From NCBI RefSeq assembly GCF_011947285.1, contig NZ_JAAOZT010000007.1:186001-250000 (forward strand): a stretch of 64,000 nt of DNA. Reading direction: 5' to 3'. The translations under genes were made by a program, and so were the position numbers. Of the stretch, positions 34,798 to 43,585 are shown piece by piece (position 1 is the first letter of the stretch; each line of letters opens with the position of its first letter). This DNA comes from Glaciimonas immobilis (GTDB lineage: Bacteria > Pseudomonadota > Gammaproteobacteria > Burkholderiales > Burkholderiaceae_D). Below the pieces are notes generated by a model, which was not told where the DNA came from, ran no database searches, and saw nothing but the letters and a program-made list of their open reading frames with translations.

Positions 34798-37041
34798 ATG
34801 TCTTTACTGACCGAATTAAATGATGCCGTAGCGAGCATGAGAGTCACATCTTCCGCTCAATCTGGCGTGCAATCCCTAATAGTTAATCGGTACTATGGCG
34901 CATATGCGGCAGACCCTCTTACGCGACCCGATGGCACGCCAAGGCAAGTTTCAGATCGGTATTTCAACACGACCTCTGGTGCCGAAAAAACTTTCAATGG
35001 CACGATTTGGTATATCCCCAATATTGACTCAGCTGCACTTGCAACACAGGGAGGGTCGGCTTTGGTTGGGCATATCGCTGCCGGAAATGGCGCGCAATCG
35101 CGGACGGTGATGGCCAAGCTAAGGGAGATCGTCAGTATTGCGGACTACCCGGGCGGAGTCGGTGACGGGTCTACAGATTCGTACCCCGCCTACCTACTAG
35201 CACAGGCAGCAGTAGGCACTGGCACAATAAGATTCACTGGTCAGGCTGGTACGGTGTATTTTTTTGCGTCCTATCCAAATGCAGCCGACGTGCTGAATGG
35301 ACCGCTCTTAGATGTAGACCCCGGCGTAATTATCCGTATCCCGCAAGCTCAAGGATTGGATGCCACATACGGCAATGGGTCAATCCGGGTCACTCGCACA
35401 ACGAGATTCCATCAGTCGATCAAGGATGTGACTTTTTATGTTTCGCCGCAAACTTCCTCCTATGTGGGAGAGAAATTGCAATGGCCTATCGCCGCCAACG
35501 CCGACCGCACGACCGTAAAGGCTGTTGACTGTACAGTAGGGGTTTCCCCTCTAAAACTGAACTGGGACGGCGGGGGCGACGCCTTCGTAACCGATACCTT
35601 CGTGGCGTCCGCCGCCGCCAGCTATTCCTGCGGCACGGCGATGGACGGTTACATACATCTCGGGATAGCTCCGCTACTACCAGGAGACGTATTAAGCGCA
35701 AGTTTTTCCGCTTTTAACAACACTAATACCACGCTGTTTGTGGTGGTTCAATGCGATGGCGGTTATTACGGTGTCTACGGGAACAACGCTACCGGGTACT
35801 TGACGCAGTTCTATAAGCTCACCGGCATAGCTCGTCCAGCCCCGGTAACGCTGACGCCAGAATCCTTGCAGCACGCTAGCTACTTCCCGCTAGCGTCGGT
35901 AATGTCGATCAAGGTGCGCGACCTACGCCACTTCTCAATCTGCCTTAATGGGGTGTCCGCAGTTGACGTGGAAACCGCCAGCAATATCGTCAGCGCAGGT
36001 TTCGGTAATTACACGACGACTGGGGCCGGGCTGACCGTGCAGGATGTGATGAAAATCCAGAATACTCCGATAGTCCAGGGGGTTACCGGGTTGACGCTCG
36101 CCGTATTCGGAGATTCAATTACCGCTGGATCCGGTGTGCAGCACATTTACGGGTCGTGGCCCGAGCAACTGAAATGCATTTTTGATGGCGCTTGCGGAGT
36201 GCGAATTAAGAACGTGCTTAATTACGCTGTATCTGGCGCGACGTCCAGCACGCAACTACCTCTCTGTACCGCTGGAAATATCGCTGGGGCGCAGTACGTA
36301 ATGTTTTTAGTGGGTACAAATGACATCCAAGGGGCTGGGTCGGTAGCGACCTATCTCGCCAACATGGGGGCTATGATTGACACCTGCGTGACCGCAGGGG
36401 CGAGGGTAATTGTAGGTATCCCGCCGATGTTTTACAGCATGGCTGCGGCAAGTGGGCGCGGCAATAACACAACAAACTTCGGCATCGGGTCGCCCTACCG
36501 CTCAGGCATCATGCGTCTTTGCGCCACTAAAGGCGTGAAGATGGTAGATACCATGGGGGGGCTCGGGAATATCCTAGCGACGTACTTGGACACGACGTTC
36601 GCTCTAGACTCAATGGTGTATGACAACGTGCATCCCACGATGTTTGGGCGCTTGCTACTGGCGCAGCTATTCGGTAACGCGCTCCTAGGGGACCTCGCAA
36701 GCGTCAACCTTATTGCGGAGAACGGCACGCTTTTACCAACTGCCAGCCTAGCAGCCGGGGCGTTGTTTACCACGGACCCCGCCACTTTCAACGTTGATAC
36801 GAAAACGGGGGAAATCAGTGTATTCGGGGTGGTTGACCTACCGGCATCGGTCGCGGACGGTACGACTATATACACGTTGCCTACAAAACTGAGGCCGCGT
36901 GCAACACTGCGATTCGCTTGCTTAAACAGCACCTTCGGCACGTCTTACCTTGTGATCGCGCCGACCGGGGTGGTACAGGTGTATAAGTCGCCTGCCGCCG
37001 GCGGCTACGTATCGATGCAAATGGCGTACAACAAGCAATAG
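34798..37041 (+). CDS. Tailspike with SGNH/GDSL esterase domain
   Basis: 747 aa. The N-terminal third includes a head-binding-like region and SIADYPGGVGDGSTDSYPA, a usual start of beta-helix spikes. The second half is an SGNH hydrolase: GDS with Ser440 in FGDSITAGSG, GTND (506-509, Asn508), and DNVH with Asp609 and His612. A strand-rich C-terminal domain follows (about 640-747). It would deacetylate or de-esterify a surface polysaccharide during adsorption. Confidence 0.85.
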   Translation: MSLLTELNDAVASMRVTSSAQSGVQSLIVNRYYGAYAADPLTRPDGTPRQVSDRYFNTTSGAEKTFNGTIWYIPNIDSAALATQGGSALVGHIAAGNGAQSRTVMAKLREIVSIADYPGGVGDGSTDSYPAYLLAQAAVGTGTIRFTGQAGTVYFFASYPNAADVLNGPLLDVDPGVIIRIPQAQGLDATYGNGSIRVTRTTRFHQSIKDVTFYVSPQTSSYVGEKLQWPIAANADRTTVKAVDCTVGVSPLKLNWDGGGDAFVTDTFVASAAASYSCGTAMDGYIHLGIAPLLPGDVLSASFSAFNNTNTTLFVVVQCDGGYYGVYGNNATGYLTQFYKLTGIARPAPVTLTPESLQHASYFPLASVMSIKVRDLRHFSICLNGVSAVDVETASNIVSAGFGNYTTTGAGLTVQDVMKIQNTPIVQGVTGLTLAVFGDSITAGSGVQHIYGSWPEQLKCIFDGACGVRIKNVLNYAVSGATSSTQLPLCTAGNIAGAQYVMFLVGTNDIQGAGSVATYLANMGAMIDTCVTAGARVIVGIPPMFYSMAAASGRGNNTTNFGIGSPYRSGIMRLCATKGVKMVDTMGGLGNILATYLDTTFALDSMVYDNVHPTMFGRLLLAQLFGNALLGDLASVNLIAENGTLLPTASLAAGALFTTDPATFNVDTKTGEISVFGVVDLPASVADGTTIYTLPTKLRPRATLRFACLNSTFGTSYLVIAPTGVVQVYKSPAAGGYVSMQMAYNKQ

Positions 37042-37126
37042 GCTCAAACGTAAAGAAGTTGTCCTCTGTTTTACTCGATTTAACCCTTTCAACTTCGGCT
37101 TTTGTGGGCAACACGAAATTCATCAC

Positions 37127-37148
37127 GACCACCTTCGGGTGGCTTTTT
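37127..37148 (+). terminator. Intrinsic terminator after the esterase tailspike
   Basis: CCACC-TTCG-GGTGG hairpin followed by CTTTTTC. Confidence 0.7.
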
Positions 37149-37164
37149 CATTTCCGGAGAAAAA

Positions 37165-37485
37165 ATGCTTCCTAGGCTCAAAATGTTCTTTATCTGGCTG
37201 CTATGCCTCGTCGTCACGCCGATCATGATTATTGCCATGTTGGCGCAGACGTTATTTGGCTCGATTCTACGCGCAAAGAGCATGGCGGTATCGCTGGACG
37301 AATGCGGAAATTGCCTGTTCGGCGGCGATCCGCAAGAAACAATTAGTCGGCGCACTGGGATGGCGCTCATCGCGGGTAAGCGATGGGCCAAGATCGCCGC
37401 GCCTTTCATCGACCTTCTGTTCGGAAAAGGCCACTGCCTAGCCAATGCCGCCGCAACTCCACTTTCTAATAACCAAGGTAAATAA
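37165..37485 (+). CDS. Small phage membrane protein, lysis cassette
   Basis: 106 aa from ATG 37165, with CCGGAG upstream. A strong N-terminal hydrophobic segment (about 7-33; FFIWLLCLVVTPIMIIAMLAQTLFG) is followed by a short cysteine-containing domain (DECGNCLFGG). It heads the lysis group and could be a holin or antiholin; a peripheral role is also possible. Confidence 0.6.
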   Translation: MLPRLKMFFIWLLCLVVTPIMIIAMLAQTLFGSILRAKSMAVSLDECGNCLFGGDPQETISRRTGMALIAGKRWAKIAAPFIDLLFGKGHCLANAAATPLSNNQGK

Positions 37486-37668
37486 ATGGAACAGGTGAAA
37501 CATATGATGGATGGTATTTCAGTTATGGCGGTACTCACGAGCTTTTCAAACATCTTTCCGGCTGTGCTGTCGGTTCTGTCGGCTTGTTTGGCAATCGTGT
37601 GGTACTGGATTCGCATCACGGAATATCTCAAAAGCAAAAAGGTGATTTCTGATGACAAAATTCGCTGA
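37486..37668 (+). CDS. Putative holin, 60 aa
   Basis: A single long hydrophobic stretch (about 12-42; VMAVLTSFSNIFPAVLSVLSACLAIVWYW) with a basic C-terminal tail (EYLKSKKV), just before the endolysin, is a common holin layout. The gene starts directly after the previous stop and overlaps the endolysin start by 17 bases. Confidence 0.65.
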   Translation: MEQVKHMMDGISVMAVLTSFSNIFPAVLSVLSACLAIVWYWIRITEYLKSKKVISDDKIR

Positions 37669-38131
37669 CGCCTTTACTGCTCTAATTGGAAACGAGGGCA
37701 AATATTCGAACAATCCTGCCGACCCTGGCGGCGAGACAATGTGGGGGGTCACTAAGCGGGTGGCAGTCGCCAATGGCTACACCGGCAACATGCGCGACCT
37801 GACACTTGATGTCGCTCAGACTATCGCCAAAACGCAATACTGGGACAAATACCGATGTGATGAATTCGACGCGCATATCGGCTTTCAGGTATTTGATGCA
37901 GCATATAACGGCGGCCATCCGGCGCAATGGCTGCAGCAGGCGTGCGGCGCTGTCGTGGATGGCGCAATCGGACCCGGCACCATTGCTGCGGTATGCGCTG
38001 CGGATCCGATGAAAGTTGTAATGCGCTTCGACGCGTACCGACTGCAATATTTGGCCTCGCTCAAGATGCCAACATTTGCCGATGGTTGGATGAATCGGAT
38101 TGCTAATAATCTCCTGATTGGCGCGCAATGA
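37652..38131 (+). CDS. Endolysin, GH108 N-acetylmuramidase type
   Basis: 159 aa with the GH108 signature NEGKYSNNPADPGGETMWGVTK at about 14-35, catalytic Glu15, and a C-terminal peptidoglycan-binding-like part with VVDGAIGPGTIAAV (about 103-116). It cleaves cell-wall glycan chains at the end of the lytic cycle. No signal peptide, so release depends on the holin. Confidence 0.92.
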   Translation: MTKFADAFTALIGNEGKYSNNPADPGGETMWGVTKRVAVANGYTGNMRDLTLDVAQTIAKTQYWDKYRCDEFDAHIGFQVFDAAYNGGHPAQWLQQACGAVVDGAIGPGTIAAVCAADPMKVVMRFDAYRLQYLASLKMPTFADGWMNRIANNLLIGAQ

Positions 38132-38247
38132 TCGGCATACCCGAACTGGTAGTCAGCACCGGCATAATCATTTTTATTATTTTCGCCGGGATGGAAATTT
38201 ACACGCACACAGGTGCAAACGACAAAATAGAGGATGAAGATGAGTGA
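38128..38247 (+). CDS. Small phage membrane protein, 39 aa
   Basis: ATGA-coupled to the endolysin stop. One transmembrane helix (about 6-22; ELVVSTGIIIFIIFAG) and an acidic C-terminus. It overlaps the next start. Its position suggests a spanin or lysis-accessory component, but there is no lipobox, so Rz1 is unlikely. Confidence 0.5.
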   Translation: MIGIPELVVSTGIIIFIIFAGMEIYTHTGANDKIEDEDE

Positions 38248-38797
38248 CTGGCAAAGTACGTTATCGGTTATTGAGCGGCTGGCCCCGACTATTGGCACGG
38301 TCTTGGGCGGTCCATTGGTCGGCGGTGGTATATCGGCGCTTGAAGGCGTATTCGGGCTAACCCCGGCACCAGCTGCCGCAACCAGTGATCGGCAATCAGC
38401 CATTGCAGCGGCAATTAGCGGGGCCACACCCGATCAATTGCTTGCGCTCAAGACGGCAGATCAAAATTACGCGGTCGCAATGTCCGGGCTTGGATTTAAG
38501 GATAAGGAGACTTTGGCGGCTTTAGTCGTGCAAGATACGGTCAGCGCACGAACGATGCAGTCGGATACTAAGTCGTACATGCCGCCTTTGTTCACGATAT
38601 TTGTGACCATCGGCTTTTTCGGCATGTTGCTGTTGCTGATGTTCGTCAATGTTCCCGAGGCAAATAAAGCGATCCTTTATGGCTTCACCGGAACGCTCGG
38701 GACCGTTTGGGGGGCGTCGGCACACTTCTGGTTTGGCGATACGCAGGCTAGCGCGCGGACCACTGAATTGTTGGCGCAATCTACGCCGCCAATTTAG
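38240..38797 (+). CDS. Phage holin/spanin-region membrane protein, 185 aa
   Basis: Start 38240 is supported by GAGGA about 10 bases upstream; an ATG at 38234 is also possible. It has a glycine-rich N-terminal region (IGTVLGGPLVGGGISALEGVFG) and two C-terminal membrane segments (about 112-130 IFVTIGFFGMLLLLMFV and about 138-158), then a short tail. The pattern resembles three-segment holin superfamily proteins at the end of lysis cassettes. Confidence 0.65.
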   Translation: MSDWQSTLSVIERLAPTIGTVLGGPLVGGGISALEGVFGLTPAPAAATSDRQSAIAAAISGATPDQLLALKTADQNYAVAMSGLGFKDKETLAALVVQDTVSARTMQSDTKSYMPPLFTIFVTIGFFGMLLLLMFVNVPEANKAILYGFTGTLGTVWGASAHFWFGDTQASARTTELLAQSTPPI

Positions 38798-38844
38798 AAG
38801 GGGCAGCGCAGGAATTCATCCGGGCGAATGGGATGGCGAAGTAG

Positions 38845-38875
38845 TTTTGCGGAGCAAGCCTGTTTTTGCGGAGCA
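38845..38875 (+). repeat. Direct 12-bp repeat near the prophage right end
   Basis: TTTTGCGGAGCA occurs at 38845-38856 and again at 38864-38875 (period 19). It lies between the last phage gene and the tRNA, where integrase arm sites or attachment sequences occur. Confidence 0.45.
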
Positions 38876-38877
38876 GA

Positions 38878-38917
38878 CAAAGAAAAAGGAGTTACAGACA
38901 TTTGCCAGTAACTCCTT
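38878..38917 (-). terminator. Intrinsic terminator of tRNA-Leu
   Basis: Perfect 10-base stem AAGGAGTTAC/GTAACTCCTT with a 12-base loop; read on the minus strand it is followed by TTTTTCTTT. It ends the tRNA transcript, leaving the phage right end just beyond. Confidence 0.8.
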
Positions 38918-38937
38918 GATTTTACTACGTTTTCTTC

Positions 38938-39022
38938 TGGTGCCGAGAGCCGGAATCGAACCGGCACGCCTTACAGCGCGGGATTTTGAGTCCCGTGCGT
39001 CTACCTATTCCGCCATCTCGGC
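38938..39022 (-). tRNA. tRNA-Leu (anticodon CAA)
   Basis: An 85-nt cloverleaf on the minus strand begins GCCGAGATGGCGGAAT and ends CTCTCGGCACCA with encoded CCA. The anticodon loop CTCAAAA (38984-38990) gives CAA, reading UUG. A variable arm with stem GCTGTAAGGC is consistent with the class-II leucine type. The prophage lies at its 3' end, a typical tyrosine-integrase target. Confidence 0.95.
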
Positions 39023-39034
39023 AACGCGTGCAGC

Positions 39035-39063
39035 ATTATGGCGTATTTGATTGGTTCGATCAA
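39035..39063 (-). promoter_or_regulatory. Sigma70-type promoter for tRNA-Leu
   Basis: On the minus strand TTGATC (-35, 39058-39063), 17-base spacer, CATAAT (-10, 39035-39040), and 12 bases to the tRNA 5' end. Confidence 0.65.
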
Positions 39064-39135
39064 TAGCTTCGCGTCTAAATATGTCTTTTATTTGACAGTG
39101 CGTTGCAGAGATGTGCCGGACACGCTGATATTGCG

Positions 39136-40449
39136 TTAAGGCCGTTGCTCTAGCGCTCGCCTTTGGACCCGACGTAAATAAAATAGCAGGCTGAAGGCAA
39201 CTAACGCAATGCTGGCGCTGTTACCCATCCAGAAACCCGATGCGCCATGTAATGAGGGTGGACTGATGCCGTATGGATTCAGCCCAAGAATGTAACCAGA
39301 TACCAGCCCGACGCCCCATAACGATACTGCGTAAATAATCGTAGGGATTATCGCGACTTTGTAGGCACGTAAAACGAACGCGGTGCTGCATTGTATGGCG
39401 TCGAACAATTGGTAAAATCCGATAAATATAAAAAGCGGCATGGCCGCGGCAATGATAGTTTCATTCGGTGTGTAAGCTCTAATGATAGTCGCGCGCGACA
39501 GCCAGATTATTACGCCAAGGCTGGCCGAGCAAAGTGCTGCCAGCCGGATGCCGGAATAGCCGACCTGCTGGGCCTGATCGAGTTGCTTTGCGCCGATGGA
39601 TTGCGCCACCAGAATGCCGGTGGCGATCGCGATGGACAACGGCAGCATGTACAGAACGGTAGCGAAATTGGCAGTGATTTGATGACCTGCAACAGCGGTC
39701 TCGCCAAGTCGCGCAATAAAAATCGCCATGAAGGTGAAAGCCGTTACTTCAATAAAATAACTCAGTCCGGTTGGAATGCCTAATTTTAATAAGGCACGTT
39801 GCGCCTTCCAGTGCGGTGTCACGAAACCGCTATGAAACAACGCGAACTGTTTATAAAAATTATTGTAGCGCAAAATCGTCCAGCCTATTAATAGCATAAG
39901 CCACGCAATAAGCGTGGTGGCGATGGCGCAGCCAGGACCACCCAACGCGGGTATGCCAAATCCACCGAAAATAAATAGCGCGTTCAAGGGGAATTTAAGC
40001 ATCACACCGACGAGTTTGATCGCCATGACCATCTTAGGCCGCGCGACCGCGGTATTCAACGCCGAATAGACATTGAAGCCGAGCGTCGCCGGTAGCGCTA
40101 GCGCGAGAATCTGCAAATATAAAATGGCTTTGGCGCTGAGTAACGGCGACGCCTGGGCGATGGATAGAAACGGTTGTGGAAACAGCAGTACGATGCTGCC
40201 TAGCAGCGATAGAATCAGCGCCAGCCAGGTGCCTTGCTTAACTTGATAGCCGATTTCTGCCATCCGTTTGCCACCATATAATTGGCCGATAATGGGCGAA
40301 AGGGCTTGTAAGACGCCACTCAGGCCGACAAAAACGCTGACATAAATTGCGCCGCCCAACGCCAGTGCGGCGAGATCGGTGGCTGAATAACGTGAGGTCA
40401 TGGCGGTGTCGATAACGCCATTTAGTACGAGTGCCAATTGCCCAACCAA
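39136..40449 (-). CDS. MATE-family multidrug/Na+ efflux transporter
   Basis: 437 aa from a TTG at 40449, with about twelve membrane segments and MATE hallmarks: GQLALVLNGVIDTAM at the start, SPIIGQLYGGKR (about 50-61), and the second-half counterpart GILVAQSIGAKQ (about 272-283). MATE proteins exchange cationic drugs for Na+ or H+. The frame is protein-like upstream of the TTG (NTVRIIKLAWPI) but has no ATG or GTG before a stop. The start is therefore uncertain, or the 5' end is frameshifted relative to an ATG at 40576. Confidence 0.82.
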   Translation of the reverse strand: MVGQLALVLNGVIDTAMTSRYSATDLAALALGGAIYVSVFVGLSGVLQALSPIIGQLYGGKRMAEIGYQVKQGTWLALILSLLGSIVLLFPQPFLSIAQASPLLSAKAILYLQILALALPATLGFNVYSALNTAVARPKMVMAIKLVGVMLKFPLNALFIFGGFGIPALGGPGCAIATTLIAWLMLLIGWTILRYNNFYKQFALFHSGFVTPHWKAQRALLKLGIPTGLSYFIEVTAFTFMAIFIARLGETAVAGHQITANFATVLYMLPLSIAIATGILVAQSIGAKQLDQAQQVGYSGIRLAALCSASLGVIIWLSRATIIRAYTPNETIIAAAMPLFIFIGFYQLFDAIQCSTAFVLRAYKVAIIPTIIYAVSLWGVGLVSGYILGLNPYGISPPSLHGASGFWMGNSASIALVAFSLLFYLRRVQRRALEQRP

Positions 40450-40626
40450 AATGGGCCACGCAAGTTTAATAATGCGGACCGTATTGGATCGACTTAGGCG
40501 AGGTTTAGCTTCGTGAAGAAATGAAGGTGTAATAGTTGGCTCGGAAGTTAGTGGTTACTATGTTTGACTGCGGCATAGACGTTCGATAGGACGAAATCAC
40601 AGGCTGGATTTCCGAAGCGCGCTGGA

Positions 40627-42387
40627 CTAGTTGTCAACGCGCTGATACAGGCGGAACCGCTCATCCCGATCAGAAGGGCGGCGACCGCTCCAGAGCAATT
40701 TCCAGCGCCCACTAAATGCATGTTTAATGGCCGCGTCGTCAAATTTAAGGCTATTGTTGTCCTGAAAAAGCAAAATATTGCAACGTTCCTGGCTTAGTTG
40801 TGAAAACGGAATATTGCCGAAGTAAGCAAAGGAAGCACGTTGTGCTGGCCCGACATTGGTATCGACACATTCACTGGTCGAGGGTAAATGTGCGTTGATT
40901 TGTGCCGCGACACCAGCATAACTTTTGCCGTAATTAATCCATGGCAGCCATAGCGTCATTAATAGCAGCCAACACAATACGACACCACCCGACGATAACA
41001 CGACCGCACGCCAGAGTACCGCCGGTCGCCGTGACAAGCGCCAGTTGACTAACATTATCCAGCAGGCCGAACCGAGGATCGCAATAACCACCGCGGTCAG
41101 GTTGAAGCCTGGCTTGAAGCCCGGTGCCAGCTTATAGGCGTTTTTGGCGATCTGCGCGGGCCAGCCGGTTTCTTTGGCAAGCCATCCAATCCATATGAAC
41201 GCAGCACATGTGCTGAGTGTCATCACGGAAAACCAGTCAACCGCATTGATGGCGCCACGTTTCATGGTGGGCAAGCCAAAAGCGGCCAGAATGACCAGGG
41301 GCGGCAAGAGCGGTAATAGCACCCCTTCGTCTGGTCGGGGCATCAGCAGAATCATGACAGTAAGGCTGATAAAAATGGCTAAAGGCAGCGCAATGTGCAG
41401 CGTTTTGCGTTGTTGGCGCCACGCATAGACCGCCCAGCCCGCAAACGGCCACGCTGGCCATGCAAACCAAATGCCGTATTTAAAATAATAAGCAGCCGCA
41501 TGTAACGAAGGCCAGCCAAATTGGCGTAGATGCTGGTTACTCCAAAAGGTGAAACTATGGCTTTCCGGTAACAGACAATAACCAGCAAGAAACCATGCGC
41601 CGCTGATAATGACGGCTGCAGGTAAAGTTACTAAAAGCAGATGTTTAACGAGCGATTTTTGCCGAAAAATGGCTAAAAAGCTCAGCCCGATGAAGACGGT
41701 GACCGGTACCCCAAATCCACGCGTGAGCGTGAGTAAACCCAGCGTCATGCCAAGTAATGCTGCGCTGCGGACGCTATCCGTGGTCGGCGCAGGGGCGCTG
41801 GTTCCTTGTGCGATGGTGCGAGAATCAAACAAGCGTATGGCGAGATAGATGGCATAAGCCACCAGTGACATCTGCAAGCTTTTCGCGGTCGTTTCATGGC
41901 TATGCAGCAGCAAGCCAAGGCAGCCGAGATAGATCAGAAAAGCGCCGTCTGCAAGCGTTCGCCCAAAATCTTTTGGCTCCGGTTGACCACCAAACGCCAA
42001 CCGCAACGGTTGGGCTTCGGTGCGGCGGCCCAGTAGGTACGTTGCGTACCACACCGAAAGTGAGCCAATTAAAAAGAAAATGATTGTCGATAGTCTTGCC
42101 GCCAGCGGATCGCCTAATAGCCAGCCGAATACCTTGATGCAGATCGCGCCGATCCAGAAGGTCAGTGGGCTTTCGCCCGGCAGGGGTAACCCTGCTATTT
42201 GGGGTGCTAGCCAGGTGTCGAGTCCGCCGTGCGCCATAGTCCACATGATGCCGAAACTGGATGCGTCATCATTTTTCCACGGATCGCGCCCGATCAGGCC
42301 GGGCAAAATGTAGAGTAGGCCAAGCGCCCACAGTCCCCAGCGCGGTAATGCGCTGGTAGCGGAAGCGGGAAGGCGGACTGGCTTCAT
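40627..42387 (-). CDS. GT39-type membrane glycosyltransferase (ArnT-like)
   Basis: 586 aa polytopic protein. After the first membrane helix comes GRDPWKNDDASSFGIMWTMA (about 32-52), matching the acidic loop of the PMT/ArnT superfamily, then PLPGESPLTFW and about ten further membrane segments, ending in a short periplasmic-like domain with conserved Cys residues. Such enzymes move a sugar from a polyprenyl phosphate to lipid A or protein. The exact acceptor is unknown. ATG 42387 is preceded by GTG 42390, either possible. It precedes the MATE gene. Confidence 0.75.
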   Translation of the reverse strand: MKPVRLPASATSALPRWGLWALGLLYILPGLIGRDPWKNDDASSFGIMWTMAHGGLDTWLAPQIAGLPLPGESPLTFWIGAICIKVFGWLLGDPLAARLSTIIFFLIGSLSVWYATYLLGRRTEAQPLRLAFGGQPEPKDFGRTLADGAFLIYLGCLGLLLHSHETTAKSLQMSLVAYAIYLAIRLFDSRTIAQGTSAPAPTTDSVRSAALLGMTLGLLTLTRGFGVPVTVFIGLSFLAIFRQKSLVKHLLLVTLPAAVIISGAWFLAGYCLLPESHSFTFWSNQHLRQFGWPSLHAAAYYFKYGIWFAWPAWPFAGWAVYAWRQQRKTLHIALPLAIFISLTVMILLMPRPDEGVLLPLLPPLVILAAFGLPTMKRGAINAVDWFSVMTLSTCAAFIWIGWLAKETGWPAQIAKNAYKLAPGFKPGFNLTAVVIAILGSACWIMLVNWRLSRRPAVLWRAVVLSSGGVVLCWLLLMTLWLPWINYGKSYAGVAAQINAHLPSTSECVDTNVGPAQRASFAYFGNIPFSQLSQERCNILLFQDNNSLKFDDAAIKHAFSGRWKLLWSGRRPSDRDERFRLYQRVDN

Positions 42388-42750
42388 CACGATGTGCTTT
42401 TATGAAAAATTGAAGTGGGAGGTATTGTGCCGCAAAAATCGCGCATGGCACAGAATAATAGATTCGGAACAGCGGTAATCATAGCGGCTGGTCTGAAGCG
42501 TGGTTACTGGCTAAAGGGGTAGGGATTGACTACGGATTGATTTCAAATACCTCCGCAGGTAGCACCGAGGCCCAAACTGGTGCCTAAACTCAGAGGCAAA
42601 ATGAAATACAAAGCGCGTCAAACGCCATTAAGTCTTCTAAACCCGTGCAGAGTGCGCTGATGCCATCGTAGAGGAATAAGTTGACTTCAGGCTTCCTGAC
42701 GATGAAAAAATGTCAGCTTACTTCAGGGCCAGGCAATTATTATAGACAAT
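42388..42750. other. Intergenic stretch, no gene seen
   Basis: No supported coding frame or RNA gene. It separates the glycosyltransferase gene from the rpmE2 terminator. No strong promoter was recognised by eye. Confidence 0.5.
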
Positions 42751-42778
42751 TAAAAAAAGGCAGCCATGGCTGCCTTTC
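42751..42778 (-). terminator. Intrinsic terminator of rpmE2
   Basis: AAGGCAGC-CATG-GCTGCCTT stem; read on the minus strand it is followed by seven T. It lies 26 bases after the rpmE2 stop. Confidence 0.85.
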
Positions 42779-42804
42779 TTGGAAACATCGACTGGACTGA
42801 TAAA

Positions 42805-43074
42805 TTAGCCTGCAGCGACTGATGTTTTCGATCCAACAGTACCAAATTTCTTACGGAATTTGTCAACGCGACCAGCTGTATCAACGATTTTATGTTGACC
42901 AGTATAGAACGGGTGCGATTCCGACGAAACTTCAATCTTTACCAAAGGATAGTCTTTACCTTCGAAGTTTGCCATTTCGCGCGTCTGGATAGTCGAACGT
43001 GTGACGAATTTGAAATCGCAAGACATGTCCTGGAACAAAACTTCGCGGTAATTTGGGTGAATGCTGTCTTTCAT
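42805..43074 (-). CDS. rpmE2: Ribosomal protein bL31 type B
   Basis: 89 aa, starting [28 protein letters not shown], with [25 protein letters not shown] at about 53-77. It matches the type B (zinc-independent) L31 paralogue: the CxxC zinc ligands of type A are absent. It sits between the 50S body and the 30S head. Type B forms are often favoured under zinc limitation, but no Zur site was recognised upstream. Confidence 0.95.
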   Translation of the reverse strand: MKDSIHPNYREVLFQDMSCDFKFVTRSTIQTREMANFEGKDYPLVKIEVSSESHPFYTGQHKIVDTAGRVDKFRKKFGTVGSKTSVAAG

Positions 43075-43170
43075 AATTGCCTCTGAAAATTAGGTAGCCA
43101 ATCGTCACTTCGTCGGTCGCCATGCTTCTTGACCCGATTGTCGATCACTTGCCAAGGTGGAAAACACGCG

Positions 43171-43176
43171 ATTATA
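43171..43176 (-). promoter_or_regulatory. Candidate -10 element for rpmE2
   Basis: TATAAT on the minus strand about 97 bases before the start codon. No convincing -35 was found at 16-18 bases. Confidence 0.35.
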
Positions 43177-43585
43177 CAGTAATAGCCGAATAAAACGCCG
43201 ATTTTGTGATGCCCGTCAATGAACGGGCTGAATGACAAACAACAGTAGCCGCACCCTTATGCAACGGACGAAGAACGGAACCCGCCATCCCAGTCGACGA
43301 TTTGTTCTGGTGCGCGCCAAACTAGCAAACCGTAGCCAAGGGCAGCAGCAACGATAATGGTGACTGACTGGCTGGTAGACGGCGAGTTGACATAAATCCT
43401 TTGTGACCGAAGGTAGAACATCCGTCTCAGCGCTTATTTATCAACTTTGGACCTATGCATCCCATCGGGAGGCTATCGTTACACGCTTTCCGTAAGGGAT
43501 GTGGGTACCGACCGTAAATTGCTTTGTTTCCAGTACAAGCAGTCACTTCATCTCCTGTCACACTGCGGTGATGGCTGGAAAGTAT
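43177..43585. other. Intergenic stretch between rpmE2 and rho
   Basis: No coding frame or RNA gene is supported. It contains the rpmE2 promoter side and ends at the rho terminator. Confidence 0.4.

Larger units (their letters stand above)
1..38937. mobile_element. Temperate podovirus-like prophage (left end outside window)
   Basis: Contiguous phage genes run from the window edge to the tRNA-Leu gene: replication/recombination, terminase, portal, N4-gp56 capsid, ejection proteins, tailspikes and lysis. The gene content (short tail, three ejection proteins, gp10-like hub, no tape measure or sheath) indicates podovirus morphology, in the style of BPP-1/Bcep22-like phages by general resemblance only. 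The right boundary is set by the intrinsic terminator and the 3' end of tRNA-Leu, a common integration target. No integrase is visible, so it should lie left of base 1. The exact att core cannot be defined from one end. All structural genes appear intact, so it could be inducible. Confidence 0.9.

Noticed and set aside
33385-37041. Diversity-generating retroelement at the tail-fibre genes
   Set aside because: No reverse transcriptase gene and no template/variable repeat pair seen, despite a BPP-1-like general layout.
37089-37658. 189 aa minus-strand frame opposite the lysis genes
   Set aside because: No supporting start site; the sense-strand genes are better supported.
38649-39050. 133 aa plus-strand frame across the tRNA region
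   Set aside because: It runs through the antisense of tRNA-Leu; the PRAGIEPARLTARDF peptide is the well-known artefact of reading a tRNA backwards.
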